Shown: positions 1 to 8,413 of the stretch, one piece after another
How positions within the stretch are numbered: position 1 is the first letter of the stretch
Layout of the letters: each line of letters begins with the position of its first letter
Source of the DNA: Haloplanus ruber
Lineage (GTDB): Archaea > Halobacteriota > Halobacteria > Halobacteriales > Haloferacaceae
DNA: 64,000 nucleotides
NCBI RefSeq assembly: GCF_024494725.1
Contig: NZ_JANHDK010000001.1
Span: 1,054,001-1,118,000 of the forward strand
Direction: 5' to 3'
Notes under the pieces: model-generated
Databases searched by the model: none
The model's input: only the letters and a program-made list of their open reading frames with translations
Told to the model about the DNA's origin: nothing
Program-made: the position numbers and the translations under genes

Positions 1-1
1 G

Positions 2-100
2 TACACCAACGAGTGGCAGTGGTTCCAGGACCGACAGGAGACGGCCATCACGGACGGCGGCGACGAAGACGTCGTTGCCGACGGCGGCACTGAGGAGTAG
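2..100 (+). CDS. C-terminal end of a protein cut by the window edge
   Basis: Only the last 32 codons are visible, ending in TAG. The fragment is rich in Trp, Gln and acidic residues (it contains WQWFQDRQE) and ends in an acidic, Gly-rich tail. That kind of tail is common on cytoplasmic ends of haloarchaeal membrane proteins. A heme-copper oxidase subunit I is possible because the small membrane protein at 296-565 resembles proteins found in cox gene clusters, but this is inference. A run of seven Ts follows the stop within ten bases and probably ends the transcript. Confidence 0.55.
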   Translation, partial: YTNEWQWFQDRQETAITDGGDEDVVADGGTEE

Positions 101-109
101 GGACGCAGC

Positions 110-116
110 TTTTTTT
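110..116 (+). terminator. T-run terminator after the first gene
   Basis: Seven consecutive Ts begin nine bases after the TAG stop at 98-100. Archaeal RNA polymerase terminates at oligo-T tracts without needing a hairpin. The position also separates this gene from the converging small ORF at 131-214. Confidence 0.6.
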
Positions 117-130
117 ACGGCCGATTCGCG

Positions 131-214
131 TCAGGTTGCGAGCAGGATGCCGGTGACGAACATCAGGAGTGCGACCGACCCGAGGATGATTCCGAGGAGA
201 TCCGTGTTGCTCAT
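131..214 (-). CDS. 27-residue single-span membrane peptide
   Basis: The short ORF starts with ATG (reverse strand) and encodes MSNTDLLGIILGSVALL followed by MFVTGILLAT and a stop. It is almost wholly one hydrophobic helix (about residues 6-25) with a short polar N-terminus, so it would be a tiny inner-membrane peptide. The composition is that of a genuine transmembrane helix rather than a random antisense ORF of a coding gene. It sits between the converging first gene and the 89-residue membrane protein. Function is unknown; small subunits of respiratory complexes look like this, but that is only a possibility. Confidence 0.5.
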   Translation of the reverse strand: MSNTDLLGIILGSVALLMFVTGILLAT

Positions 215-295
215 ACGCTCCCAACGGCGCGTATCGGCAAATGAGCATCGGTCCGAAGGGAAAGCGCTAATCGGCCGGTTCCCGTACCGCTAGCC

Positions 296-565
296 GTGTC
301 CGTGACGCAGACGCCACTGAACGGCCGCCGATTCGTGTTGTACCTCTATGTCGCCATCGTCGCGGTGGCCGGCGTGCTCGGGGTCATCCTCGGCGAAGTC
401 GTCGACATGGGCGAACCGCCCCGCCTGTTCTTTCTCGTTCCGCTCCCGCCGAACGGCGCTGGCTTCGCGGTGTACGGCGTGGTGACCGTGGCCGTCGCGC
501 TCGGCCTGCCGCTCGCACTCGTCGCCTACGTCTCGGAGCAAGAAGCGTCGGGGGAAGACACTTAG
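296..565 (+). CDS. Small two-span membrane protein (DUF7520/cox-cluster type)
   Basis: 89 residues with GTG as the likely start. Two clear membrane helices lie at about residues 12-34 and 56-80, separated by a Pro-rich loop containing PLPPNG. The C-terminus is acidic. From memory it resembles the small haloarchaeal family often annotated as cox cluster protein or DUF7520, found near terminal oxidase genes; I cannot verify this by search. No catalytic residues are evident. It is followed 24 bases later by a Usp gene on the same strand. Confidence 0.6.
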   Translation: MSVTQTPLNGRRFVLYLYVAIVAVAGVLGVILGEVVDMGEPPRLFFLVPLPPNGAGFAVYGVVTVAVALGLPLALVAYVSEQEASGEDT

Positions 566-589
566 TCACTGGCCGCTCCAAAGCCGGGT

Positions 590-988
590 ATGTATCACGT
601 CGTGATCGGCGTCGACGATAACGAAGAGCGGGCAGTCGCGTGTGCGCAAGCCGTCGCCGACCTTCCGGGTGCTGGATCGGGCGCCAAGGTCACCATCATT
701 CACAGTTTCACCGACAACCCGAGCGGTGCCTCGGCCTCCCAGATCGGCTCCGTCCGCGAGGCGATGGAGTATCTCGAAACGCAGGGCATCGAGGTGACGG
801 TGACGGAATCTAGCGGCGACCCTGCCGAACAGATCGTCGACGTTGCCGAAAGCGAGGATGCGAATCTGATCGTCGTGGCCGGGCGAAAGCGGTCGCCGAC
901 GGGGAAGGCGCTGTTCGGAAGTGTCACGCAGTCGGTGATTCTGAACGCGAATCGGCCGGTGATGGTCGCCGGCGATACCGACGACTAG
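590..988 (+). CDS. Universal stress protein (UspA family)
   Basis: 132 residues, the usual length of a single Usp domain. The N-terminal strand YHVVIGVDD has the conserved Asp after the first beta strand. The C-terminal half carries VVAGRKRSPTGKALFGSV, a variant of the Usp ATP-binding loop G-x2-G-x9-G(S/T) with Arg in place of the second Gly. Usp proteins are small cytoplasmic dimers that bind ATP or AMP and modulate stress responses, often acting on neighbouring transporters. The stop codon overlaps the end of the converging thioredoxin-like gene by four bases. Confidence 0.85.
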   Translation: MYHVVIGVDDNEERAVACAQAVADLPGAGSGAKVTIIHSFTDNPSGASASQIGSVREAMEYLETQGIEVTVTESSGDPAEQIVDVAESEDANLIVVAGRKRSPTGKALFGSVTQSVILNANRPVMVAGDTDD

Positions 989-1659
989 AACGCCTCGGCG
1001 AACGCGTCGGCGTAGGTCGGCGGCGACTCCCGGCCGGTCACGGTCGTCACGAGGTCACCCTTGCGAAAGCAACAGACCGTGGGCGCGGTGTCGACCCCGA
1101 AGGTACGCCGGAAGTCGGGGACGGACGGCCCATCCACGCCGGCGACGGCGACGCCCTCGGGTATCGCGTCGAGGAGCGCATCGAGGTCCGTCTTCAGCGC
1201 CTCACAGGGTGGACAGTCCCGACGCCACACGGTCACGACGGCCGTGGGGTTCTCGTCGAGAAATGCCCGCCACGCCCCGTCGTCGAGTTCCGTGAGGGCG
1301 TCGGGGACGGGCGACGCGGGCGTGATCTCGCCGACGAGTGTCGCCATGGTCAGGAGCGTCTCGTCGTCGACGTCGTCGTCGAGGACAGCCCGAAGCGAGA
1401 GGGTGTCGATCAACCCCTCGCGGGTCACGGCGCCGGCCTCGATCCGCTCGGCGGCCGTCGACTCGGGAATCGCAAACGTCTCCGCAACGGTACGGCGAAA
1501 TCGGTCGGCGTCGGCGTCCGCGTAGGTGTCGTGGTAGACGCGTCGCGCCGACTCGAACGTCTCGGTCGTGACGAGTCCGTCGTCGCGTTCGTCGACGAGT
1601 CCGGCGGCAATGAGTCGATCCAGCGCGGATTCGAGCGCCGCCTCGGAGGGGCCAGCCAT
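985..1659 (-). CDS. Thioredoxin-domain protein with CPPC motif, last gene of the liv operon
   Basis: 224 residues from the ATG at 1659, which lies one base after the livF stop; a longer reading into livF is not needed. Residues 1-120 are an acidic helical domain I do not recognise. Residues 125-224 form a thioredoxin fold with the redox pair C149-P-P-C152 in WRRDCPPCEAL and a later TAPT segment containing the family's cis-Pro. Thioredoxins reduce or exchange disulfides in the cytoplasm; there is no signal peptide. Position suggests co-transcription with the amino-acid/amide uptake operon. The unusual part is the N-terminal domain, which could recruit a partner. Confidence 0.75.
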   Translation of the reverse strand: MAGPSEAALESALDRLIAAGLVDERDDGLVTTETFESARRVYHDTYADADADRFRRTVAETFAIPESTAAERIEAGAVTREGLIDTLSLRAVLDDDVDDETLLTMATLVGEITPASPVPDALTELDDGAWRAFLDENPTAVVTVWRRDCPPCEALKTDLDALLDAIPEGVAVAGVDGPSVPDFRRTFGVDTAPTVCCFRKGDLVTTVTGRESPPTYADAFAEAF

Positions 1660-1660
1660 C

Positions 1661-2404
1661 TCAGACCCCCAGGTAGCGCTCGCGAGTCTCGTCGTCGTCC
1701 CGGAGTTCCGTGGCCGATCCGTCGAAGACGACGGCCCCTTGGTCGACGACGTACGCGCGGTCGGCAATCTTGATTGCGGCCGCGGCGTTCTGTTCGACCA
1801 GCAGGATCGTCACGCCCTGATCGCTGATGCGCTCGATGGCCGCCTCCACGTCCTCGACGATTTTCGGCGCAAGTCCCTCGTAGGGCTCATCGAGGAGGAG
1901 GAGGTCGGTGCTCTGTTTGAGCGCCCGCGCGATGGCGAGCATCTGCTGTTCCCCGCCCGAGAGCGTGCCAGCCTTCTGGGTCTTGCGCTCGCCGAGGCGG
2001 GGGAAATCCTCGTACACCTGTTCGGTGGACATCGACTGGCCGGTCGCAGTACGCGGACGCCGCCACGTGTTCGAGGTGTTGCGAGACACCTCCGCGATCC
2101 GGAGGTTCTCCTCGACGGTGAGGTTGGCGAACACCCGCCGCTCCTCGGGGACGAGTGAGATCCCCTGCATTGCCACGTCGTCGGCGGGGAGGCCGGTAAT
2201 GTCATCGCCTTTGAACCGCACCGTCCCGTCCCGTACCTCGGGCGGTTTCGCGCCAGAGATCGACCGGAGCGTCGTCGTCTTGCCGGCGCCGTTGCGCCCG
2301 AGAAGCGCACAGACCTCGCCTTCCTCGACGGTCAGGGAGAGGTCTCGCAGGATGTGACTCTCGCCGTAGTAGGCGTCCACGGCGTCGACATCGAGAAGGC
2401 TCAC
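1661..2404 (-). CDS. livF: ABC transporter ATPase, LivF type
   Basis: 247 residues. Walker A is GRNGAGKTT at 36-44, the ABC signature LSGGEQQ at 148-154, and Walker B plus catalytic Glu in LLLLDEP at about 168-174. The length and the C-terminal features match LivF, one of two cytoplasmic ATPases that drive HAAT-family uptake of branched-chain amino acids, amides or urea. Its start overlaps the end of livG by four bases. A strongly polar insertion near residues 108-128, between the Walker A and signature regions, is longer than I would expect and may be a halophilic loop. Confidence 0.93.
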   Translation of the reverse strand: MSLLDVDAVDAYYGESHILRDLSLTVEEGEVCALLGRNGAGKTTTLRSISGAKPPEVRDGTVRFKGDDITGLPADDVAMQGISLVPEERRVFANLTVEENLRIAEVSRNTSNTWRRPRTATGQSMSTEQVYEDFPRLGERKTQKAGTLSGGEQQMLAIARALKQSTDLLLLDEPYEGLAPKIVEDVEAAIERISDQGVTILLVEQNAAAAIKIADRAYVVDQGAVVFDGSATELRDDDETRERYLGV

Positions 2405-3159
2405 AGCTCCACCCCCCCGAGATACGCCTCCTGGACCGCCGCGTCGCCTTTGATCTCGTCGGGCGTCCCCTCGGCGATCACCTGACCGCGGTTGAGGACG
2501 ACGATCCGATCCGAGATACGGAAGACAATCTCCATGTCGTGTTCGATGAGCACGAACGTGAGGCCGAGTTCGCGTTTGACCTCCTCGACGAGGTCGACCG
2601 TCGCCTCGGTCTCCTCGGGAGACATCCCGGCCGTAGGCTCGTCCATCAGCAGGAGGTCGGGTTCAGCGGCGAGTGCGATGCCGATTTCGAGGCGACGCTT
2701 GTCGCCGTAGGGGAGTTCCGACGCCTGACGGTCGGCCTGATCGAGTAAGCCGACGGCGTCGAGGGTGTCCCGTGCCACCTGGTGGACTCCAGTGAGACTG
2801 TCCCGGTGTTCGAGAAGCTTGAACCCGAACGAACCGTGTTCGGATGCCAGCGCGGCGATCTCGGCGTTCTCACGCACCGTGAGATCCGAGAAGATCGACG
2901 CGGTCTGGAACGACTTGCTGACGCCCATCTGGACGACCTCGTGGGGGTCGTGGCCGACGATGGACTCTCCTTTGAACCGGATGTCCCCAGAGGTGGGGTC
3001 GAGGCGGCGCGTGATGAGATTGACGAGCGTCGACTTCCCGGCGCCGTTCGGACCGATGATCGAGACGCGTTCACCCTCCTCGACGGAGAGGTTCACCTCG
3101 TCGGTGGCCACGAGACCCCCGAACTCCTTGACGAGGTTCTCGGTTTCGAGCAGCGCCAT
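2401..3159 (-). CDS. livG: ABC transporter ATPase, LivG type
   Basis: 252 residues. Walker A is GPNGAGKST at 36-44 and Walker B is LLLMDEPTAG at about 169-178. The signature is the degenerate ELPYGDKRR (148-156), which is typical of LivG and distinguishes it from LivF. It pairs with LivF beneath the LivH/LivM permeases. Its start codon and the livM stop codon overlap, and it overlaps livF, so translation of the four transporter genes is coupled. Confidence 0.93.
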   Translation of the reverse strand: MALLETENLVKEFGGLVATDEVNLSVEEGERVSIIGPNGAGKSTLVNLITRRLDPTSGDIRFKGESIVGHDPHEVVQMGVSKSFQTASIFSDLTVRENAEIAALASEHGSFGFKLLEHRDSLTGVHQVARDTLDAVGLLDQADRQASELPYGDKRRLEIGIALAAEPDLLLMDEPTAGMSPEETEATVDLVEEVKRELGLTFVLIEHDMEIVFRISDRIVVLNRGQVIAEGTPDEIKGDAAVQEAYLGGVEL

Positions 3160-4259
3160 CAGTCCTCACCCCCGGTGACGTAATCGCGCACGTCGCGGAA
3201 GAACCCCCAGATTCCCCGGGGGAACACCCAGATGGTGACGACGAACACGAGACCGAGGATCAGATGCCAGAACGGGGCGACGAACTCGAAGGGGTGGCCG
3301 CCGCTGACAATGTTCTCGACGTAGAGATACACCCCGGCGCCGACGACGGGGCCGAACAGCGACCCCGTGCCGCCGAGAACGGTCATGATGACCACCTCGC
3401 CGCTCGTGGTCCAGTACAGCGACGAGAGCGGGACGTAGGTGCCGTGGATGACAAAGAGGCTCCCGGCCACGCCGGCGAAAAAGCCCGAGATGATGAACGA
3501 CATCAGACGGTAGCGCCAGACGTTCAGGCCGACGAACTCCGCGCGCTGTTCGTTCTCGCGAATCGCCCGGAACACCATCCCGTACGGCGAGTGGAGGATG
3601 CGGTAGCCGAGCGCAACACAGAGAAGCGCGATGACGGCCACGAAGGCGTACAGCCAGGTGCCCAAGAGTGTCTCAAGGACGAGAGGGAGTTCGGATTCGA
3701 GCGGGAAGAGCCCGAACAGTTCGGCCGTCTCGACGCCGGTGAAGCCGTTCTCGCCGCCGGTGATGAACGCGAGCGGCGAGGACGACATGTAGAACATCAT
3801 CTGGGCGAACGCGAGAGTGAGGATGGCGAAGTAGATGCCCCCACGACGAAGCGACAGGAATCCGAGAAACCACGCGAGCAGGACAGCAAAGACCGTTCCG
3901 GCCAGCACCATCAGGATCGGTGAACCGGAGACGTGTTGGCTGAACACACCGGCGGCGTAGGCGGCACCGCCCCAGAAGGCCGCGTGTCCGAAGGAGAGCA
4001 GGCCGGTGTAACCGAGCAGGAGGTCGAAGCCGAGCGCGAAGATGCCCCAGATGAGGATCAGCGTCGCGAGGCTCTGGTACCCCTGTAGCAGGTCGCTCAC
4101 GACGGGCATGCGAGAGAATACGAACGGGAACACCGCGAGCACGACGGCGGTGGCGGTCATCACGCGCAGTTCGTCGCCGCGGGGCATCCAGATGCCGACG
4201 GTATCGGCGAAACTGCTCCCCGTCTCGCCGTCGGCCGCGGCGGCAGGTTCGTCGCTCAC
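3159..4259 (-). CDS. livM: Branched-chain amino acid/amide ABC permease, LivM type
   Basis: 366 residues with about nine to ten hydrophobic segments. The N-terminal tail of about 35 residues is acidic and cytoplasmic. The conserved region GYTGLLSFGHAAFWGGAAYA near residue 109 is the LivM hallmark, and the EAA-like loop with AIRENEQRAEFVG lies at about 232-244. Together with LivH it forms the membrane channel of the HAAT-type uptake system. Its ATG overlaps the stop of livH. Confidence 0.92.
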   Translation of the reverse strand: MSDEPAAAADGETGSSFADTVGIWMPRGDELRVMTATAVVLAVFPFVFSRMPVVSDLLQGYQSLATLILIWGIFALGFDLLLGYTGLLSFGHAAFWGGAAYAAGVFSQHVSGSPILMVLAGTVFAVLLAWFLGFLSLRRGGIYFAILTLAFAQMMFYMSSSPLAFITGGENGFTGVETAELFGLFPLESELPLVLETLLGTWLYAFVAVIALLCVALGYRILHSPYGMVFRAIRENEQRAEFVGLNVWRYRLMSFIISGFFAGVAGSLFVIHGTYVPLSSLYWTTSGEVVIMTVLGGTGSLFGPVVGAGVYLYVENIVSGGHPFEFVAPFWHLILGLVFVVTIWVFPRGIWGFFRDVRDYVTGGED

Positions 4260-5197
4260 GGCGCCACCTCCGCCTCACCGAGCAGGCCCTGTGGTCGCAC
4301 GAGCAACACGATGGCGGCGATGGCGTAGAGACCGACCTGTGCCCACGCGGAGTAGGTCGCCACGAGGACGGCCTGTGTGACGCCAAAGAGGACGCCGCCG
4401 AGGACGGCGCCGGCGATGGACCCCACGCCGCCGATGACGACGGTCAGGAACGCGGGTACGAGAATCTCGTTGCCGATGGTCGGGTTGACGGGATTGAGCG
4501 GTCCGCCGACGACGCCGGCGACGCCGGCGAGGGCGGCACCGATCCCGAAGACGACGATGTACGGCCGGCTCAGGCGAATGCCGAGGAGTTCGACCATCTC
4601 GGGGTCACGGGTGCCCGCACGGACGACCAGCCCGAAGTCGGTGAACTCGACTAGCAGGTAGACGATCAACACCAGCACCGCGGTGATCCCGATGACGTAG
4701 TAGCGCCACGACGAGATGGGAATCGCCGCAAGAAACGGGACCTGCGGCGGACCCTGTGCCCACGAGGGCTGGCTGAACGGGAGGCTACTCGACCCGAAGA
4801 ACGCGCGGAACAGTTCCTGTACGATGATCGCCAGCCCGAAGGTAACGAGAATCTGGTCCGTGTCGGGGCGATTCTTGAACGGTTCGACGACCCAGCGTTC
4901 CATCGCGAGGCCGACGACGAACACCACGAAGGGGACGATCAAGAGCGCGGGGATGTACCCCAGGCCGAGTCCCAGTTGACCGAAGCCCCAGGCCTGTAAC
5001 TGGCCGCTCGTCAGGTTGACTTCGAGGGCGATCAGCAGGCCGGCGTAGGTTCCGATCAGGTACAGCGCCCCGTGGGCGAAGTTGACGAACTTTAGCGTGC
5101 CCAGGATGATCGATAGGCCGACTGCAAGCAGGATGTAGATGGCACCCTGCTGGAGGCCGTTGAGGAGGACGGTGATCGCCTCGATGTGAAAACTCAT
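4256..5197 (-). CDS. livH: Branched-chain amino acid/amide ABC permease, LivH type
   Basis: 313 residues, about eight membrane spans. The N-terminal GLQQGAIYILLAVGLSIILG and the following GTLKFVNFAHGALYLIG are diagnostic of LivH, and RAGTRDPEMVELLGI is the cytoplasmic coupling loop. It is the first permease gene after the receptor gene, separated by 128 bases. That gap holds AT-rich elements (around 5270-5292) that could be an internal promoter. Confidence 0.92.
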   Translation of the reverse strand: MSFHIEAITVLLNGLQQGAIYILLAVGLSIILGTLKFVNFAHGALYLIGTYAGLLIALEVNLTSGQLQAWGFGQLGLGLGYIPALLIVPFVVFVVGLAMERWVVEPFKNRPDTDQILVTFGLAIIVQELFRAFFGSSSLPFSQPSWAQGPPQVPFLAAIPISSWRYYVIGITAVLVLIVYLLVEFTDFGLVVRAGTRDPEMVELLGIRLSRPYIVVFGIGAALAGVAGVVGGPLNPVNPTIGNEILVPAFLTVVIGGVGSIAGAVLGGVLFGVTQAVLVATYSAWAQVGLYAIAAIVLLVRPQGLLGEAEVAP

Positions 5198-5325
5198 CGT
5201 CTCACCCCACCGGACGCGACGCGGCCGGTAGATCTGCGAGGTGTGGTTAGTAGTGTCATGTCTATGTTTAGCTTGATCATAATTGACTATAGTCTTGTGC
5301 TACGGGAAAGGGAGACGGGGCGGCG

Positions 5326-6681
5326 TTACTCGTCGCCGTACTCGCCGAGTTCACACTCGCCGGCGGGGCCGGCGTCGCAGGCGTACCCGAGTTCGTCGCG
5401 GCCGGTGACGTTGATGATCTCGAAGTACTGCCCCTCTGCCTGTTCGGACTCGGGAAGTCCCCGGACGACCGGCACGTCGCGCTGTGCCTGGTGGTCACAG
5501 CCGCGCATCGTCTCGGGACCCATCCCGACGTTGTCGTACTCGTAATCTTCGAGTTGCCGGATGACCTCGGGCGGGTAGAACGTCCCAGCGCGCTCGGCGG
5601 CCGCGGCGTACTGGAGCGTCTGGCCGTATGCGAGCTGGGCCGGTCCCGAGGGGATGCGGTCGTACTCGTCCTGGAAGGCCTGGAGGAACTCCTGGGACGG
5701 CGTGTTGTCGATCTGGGAGTCCCAGGCCACCGTGCCGAAGACACCCTCGATGGCCGCCCCGGCGGCCTCCGCCATCGGGCGGTTGTACAGCGGGACGACG
5801 AGTTCCATGTCCTCGTCGAGGCCGGCGTCGACGGCTTGACTCACCGACGTTGCACCGTCGAGCCCGTAGTGGTCCAGGAGAAGCACGTCGGCGCCGGAGT
5901 TCGCTGCCTCGGAGAGATACGAGGAGTAGTCGCTCGTGCCGAGTGGCGTGGCGACGGAGTCGACCTCCTCCCAGCCCGCCTCGGTCAGGAACTGGTTCAT
6001 CGACTCCTGGACGGTCTGTCCCCAACTGTAGTCGGCGTAGAGCTGGTAGAACTGCAGGTCGTCCCCGTACTCGTCGGTGAGGACCGGTGCCAGCGCCTGC
6101 CCCGTCATGTACGCGTTGAACATCTCACGGAAGCCGTAGCGCACACAGTTCTGGCCCGTGGTGTCGTTGGAGTGGGTCAGACACGCCATGAAGGGCGTGT
6201 TCTCCCGCTGACACAGCTCCTGGACCGCGATGGCAACCGCCGACGACGACCCGCCGGTCACCATGATGACCTCGTCACGCTGGATCATCCGCGACGCCGA
6301 CTGGCGCGCGGTGTCGGCGTCCGTCGCCGTGTCGCCGCTCACGGAGTCGATCTGATAGTCGAGCACGCCGTCGCCGGAGAGGTCGTCGAACTGGGAGTCG
6401 ACCCAGCCGCCGCCGTTGTTGAGGTGATCGACCGCGAGTTCGTACGCCCGAAGCTCGTCTTCCCCCTCCGAGGCGTACGGCCCGGATTGGGGAACGTTGA
6501 ACCCGAACGTCGCCGTATCACCCTCGATGGGGTAGTTGCCCAGTTCGGGATACTCCGACTCGCCGCCGCCTCCGCCGCCACCGCCGGAACAACCCGCCAG
6601 TCCCACGAGGCCAGCCGTCCCAGCCGCGCCAGCTGCCTTGATCACGTCGCGTCGATCTATTTGGCCGCCATTGGTACCCAT
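5326..6681 (-). CDS. Tat lipoprotein, ABC substrate-binding protein (HAAT family)
   Basis: About 451 residues. The N-terminus has a twin-arginine motif (RRDVIKA, residues 10-16) and a hydrophobic Ala/Gly stretch. A lipobox, GLAGC, gives Cys31 as the lipidated residue, followed by a Gly-rich linker. This is the usual design for haloarchaeal receptors anchored outside the cell. The mature part is a type I periplasmic-binding fold like LivJ, AmiC or UrtA; the ligand cannot be told from sequence. Two in-frame ATGs exist (6687 and 6681). The TATA element centred near 6707 puts transcription start at about 6681, so I prefer the second, leaderless start. It leads the livHMGF operon. Confidence 0.9.
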   Translation of the reverse strand: MGTNGGQIDRRDVIKAAGAAGTAGLVGLAGCSGGGGGGGGESEYPELGNYPIEGDTATFGFNVPQSGPYASEGEDELRAYELAVDHLNNGGGWVDSQFDDLSGDGVLDYQIDSVSGDTATDADTARQSASRMIQRDEVIMVTGGSSSAVAIAVQELCQRENTPFMACLTHSNDTTGQNCVRYGFREMFNAYMTGQALAPVLTDEYGDDLQFYQLYADYSWGQTVQESMNQFLTEAGWEEVDSVATPLGTSDYSSYLSEAANSGADVLLLDHYGLDGATSVSQAVDAGLDEDMELVVPLYNRPMAEAAGAAIEGVFGTVAWDSQIDNTPSQEFLQAFQDEYDRIPSGPAQLAYGQTLQYAAAAERAGTFYPPEVIRQLEDYEYDNVGMGPETMRGCDHQAQRDVPVVRGLPESEQAEGQYFEIINVTGRDELGYACDAGPAGECELGEYGDE

Positions 6682-6699
6682 ACTCATTCGGCGGCCAGA

Positions 6700-6714
6700 A
6701 TGTTAATAATAGTT
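6700..6714 (-). promoter_or_regulatory. TATA promoter of the liv-type operon
   Basis: On the reverse strand the AT-rich core ACTATTATTAAC is centred near 6707, about 26 bases before the ATG at 6681. It is the most AT-rich patch between this operon and the HAD gene. The spacing predicts a leaderless mRNA. Confidence 0.6.
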
Positions 6715-6839
6715 TCTGTTCATGTATCGGATTAGTTAGGTGTGCCGGTGGTGAACCATGGCCCCGTGGTCGGAGCGGGCGTACTGTCTTGGCGACAGGT
6801 GTGGCGAGCCGTCGGTGGTCGGCCCCGAGCCGACGCCGC

Positions 6840-7517
6840 TCAGTCCGAGGACAGGTCGTCGGCGACGGCCGGCAGCCCCGTCACCTCGTGGTCGGGGCGG
6901 GCCCCGATTGCCTCCGGCGGGTCACGTCGGCGATTCACCCACGTCGTTGCCATGCCCGCGGTGCCGGCGCCGGCGATGTCCCAGGCGTTCGAGGAGACGA
7001 GCCGGCAGGTGTCGAGCGGCCGGTCGAGCGTCTCGGCGGCGTGTTCGTACACCGACGGGTCGGGCTTGAACGTCCGCACGCCGTGGGCACTGACGATTCC
7101 GTCGAGGTGAGAGCGAAGCCCCGCGTTCTCCGCCAGTCGTTCGAGCATGGCAGGGTTGCCGTTCGAGAGGACGACCACCTCGTGACCGGCCGCGGACAGG
7201 CGGTCGAGGGTCTCCGCGGCGCCGGCGAACGGCGTCAAGTGGTCGTACGCCTCGCGGATGCGCTCGCGGGTCGCCGCGTCCGGGTCGAGATCGAATTGGG
7301 CCAGCGCGTACTCCAGCGCGTGGCCGGTGATCTCCCAGAACGGCTCGTAGTCGTCCATCTGTGCGCTCTGGTAGGAGTACTGGAGCTGTTTGCGGCGCCA
7401 CGTGTCGTCGACGGCCGCCACCAGTCGGTCGGCAACGTCGAGTTCGGCCCCCAGACGGGTGCGTACGCTGCTCGTATCACAGAGCGTGCCGTACATGTCG
7501 AAACAGATGCCGGTCAT
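6840..7517 (-). CDS. HAD-family hydrolase, L-2-haloacid dehalogenase type
   Basis: 225 residues. Motif I is FDMYGTL with nucleophile Asp7; Tyr replaces the second Asp of phosphatase-type HADs, which is the signature of the haloacid dehalogenase branch. Motif II is VVLSNGNP (Ser118), motif III contains Lys151 in FKPDPSVY, and the SSNAWD box lies at 175-180. Such enzymes hydrolyse the carbon-halogen bond of 2-haloacids, but many archaeal members act on other small substrates. It stands alone, with its own weak promoter, between the liv operon and the divergent GNAT gene. Confidence 0.85.
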   Translation of the reverse strand: MTGICFDMYGTLCDTSSVRTRLGAELDVADRLVAAVDDTWRRKQLQYSYQSAQMDDYEPFWEITGHALEYALAQFDLDPDAATRERIREAYDHLTPFAGAAETLDRLSAAGHEVVVLSNGNPAMLERLAENAGLRSHLDGIVSAHGVRTFKPDPSVYEHAAETLDRPLDTCRLVSSNAWDIAGAGTAGMATTWVNRRRDPPEAIGARPDHEVTGLPAVADDLSSD

Positions 7518-7563
7518 GCCCGTCCGTACGGCAGGGGGCGTCTTGATTCGTTCCCCGCCACCG

Positions 7564-7574
7564 CGACAATTTAA
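7564..7574 (+). promoter_or_regulatory. TATA promoter of the GNAT gene
   Basis: The AT-rich core ACAATTTAAGG is centred about 31 bases before the ATG at 7601, with no Shine-Dalgarno sequence between them. The mRNA should be leaderless or nearly so. Confidence 0.6.
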
Positions 7575-7600
7575 GGGGACCCCCGGTCCACATCACGTAC

Positions 7601-8356
7601 ATGGACATTCGTGAGGCACGGACGGAGGACATCGAAGGGATCAGAACCGTCGCACACCACTCGCTCGCCGCGTCGTACGGACACGCACTGGAGGACGACA
7701 TCATCGCGCAGGCCGTCGAGCGGTGGTACGACGAGAAGACGCTCACCGACGACCTCGACGACCCGGACACCGAGTTCCTCGTCGCGGAGGCGGAGGCTCG
7801 ACTCGTCGGATTCGCCCAAAGTTATGTCGTCGAGCGACGCGAGACCGTCGGCGAAATCGACTGGCTCCACGTCGAACCCGACAGCCGCGGGGTCGGGGTC
7901 GGCGACGGCCTACTGGAGACGCTCGAAGACCGACTCCTCGATCACGGCGTCACGCGCATCGAGGGGCGCGTACTGGCTGCCAACGAGGCCGGAACCGACT
8001 TCTACGAGAACGAGGACTTCGAGCGGATCGGCGAACGAACCGTCGAGATCGGCGGCGAACCGTTCGTCGAGATGCTCTACTCCAAGTTCCCGGAGACCGG
8101 CGGCCGACAGGTGCTCTCGGAGGCGGCAACTCTCCCGGACGGCCGGCAGGTGTACATCGCTCTCGACGAGAGCGTCCGCGGCGCCGACGGCCCGTTTTAC
8201 TCCGTCTATCTCGACCGGGACCGCGCGGAGCGGTACGGCTACCTCTGTGGCAACTGCGATAGCTTCGCCGTCTCGATGGACACGATGGGCCGTGTCGTCT
8301 GTAACGACTGCGAGAACCGGCGCAAGCCGACCCGGTGGGACGCCAGCTACCTCTAG
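7601..8356 (+). CDS. GNAT N-acetyltransferase fused to a C-terminal zinc ribbon (DUF5816)
   Basis: 251 residues. Residues 1-160 are a GNAT domain: the pyrophosphate-binding loop of acetyl-CoA is in VEPDSRGVGVGDGLLETL (91-108), and NEAGTDFYENEDFERIG (128-144) is the usual C-terminal GNAT strand-helix. Residues about 175-251 form a second domain with two CxxC knuckles (Cys216/219 and Cys234/237), fitting a structural zinc ribbon like the haloarchaeal DUF5816. The acceptor may be a protein, with the ribbon binding it; that is inference. Confidence 0.85.
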   Translation: MDIREARTEDIEGIRTVAHHSLAASYGHALEDDIIAQAVERWYDEKTLTDDLDDPDTEFLVAEAEARLVGFAQSYVVERRETVGEIDWLHVEPDSRGVGVGDGLLETLEDRLLDHGVTRIEGRVLAANEAGTDFYENEDFERIGERTVEIGGEPFVEMLYSKFPETGGRQVLSEAATLPDGRQVYIALDESVRGADGPFYSVYLDRDRAERYGYLCGNCDSFAVSMDTMGRVVCNDCENRRKPTRWDASYL

Positions 8357-8370
8357 CGTCGATCACCCGG

Positions 8371-8391
8371 TTATATCACAAAGTATTATCA
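8371..8391 (+). promoter_or_regulatory. Promoter of the symporter leader/transport operon
   Basis: Two AT-rich cores, TTATATCAC (8371-8379) and AGTATTATC (8382-8390), lie before the symporter. The second is centred 28 bases before the ATG at 8414, so transcription probably begins at that ATG, which opens a 12-codon leader ORF rather than the symporter itself. Confidence 0.6.
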
Positions 8392-8413
8392 GGTCGGCCA
8401 CACAGCCGTGGGT

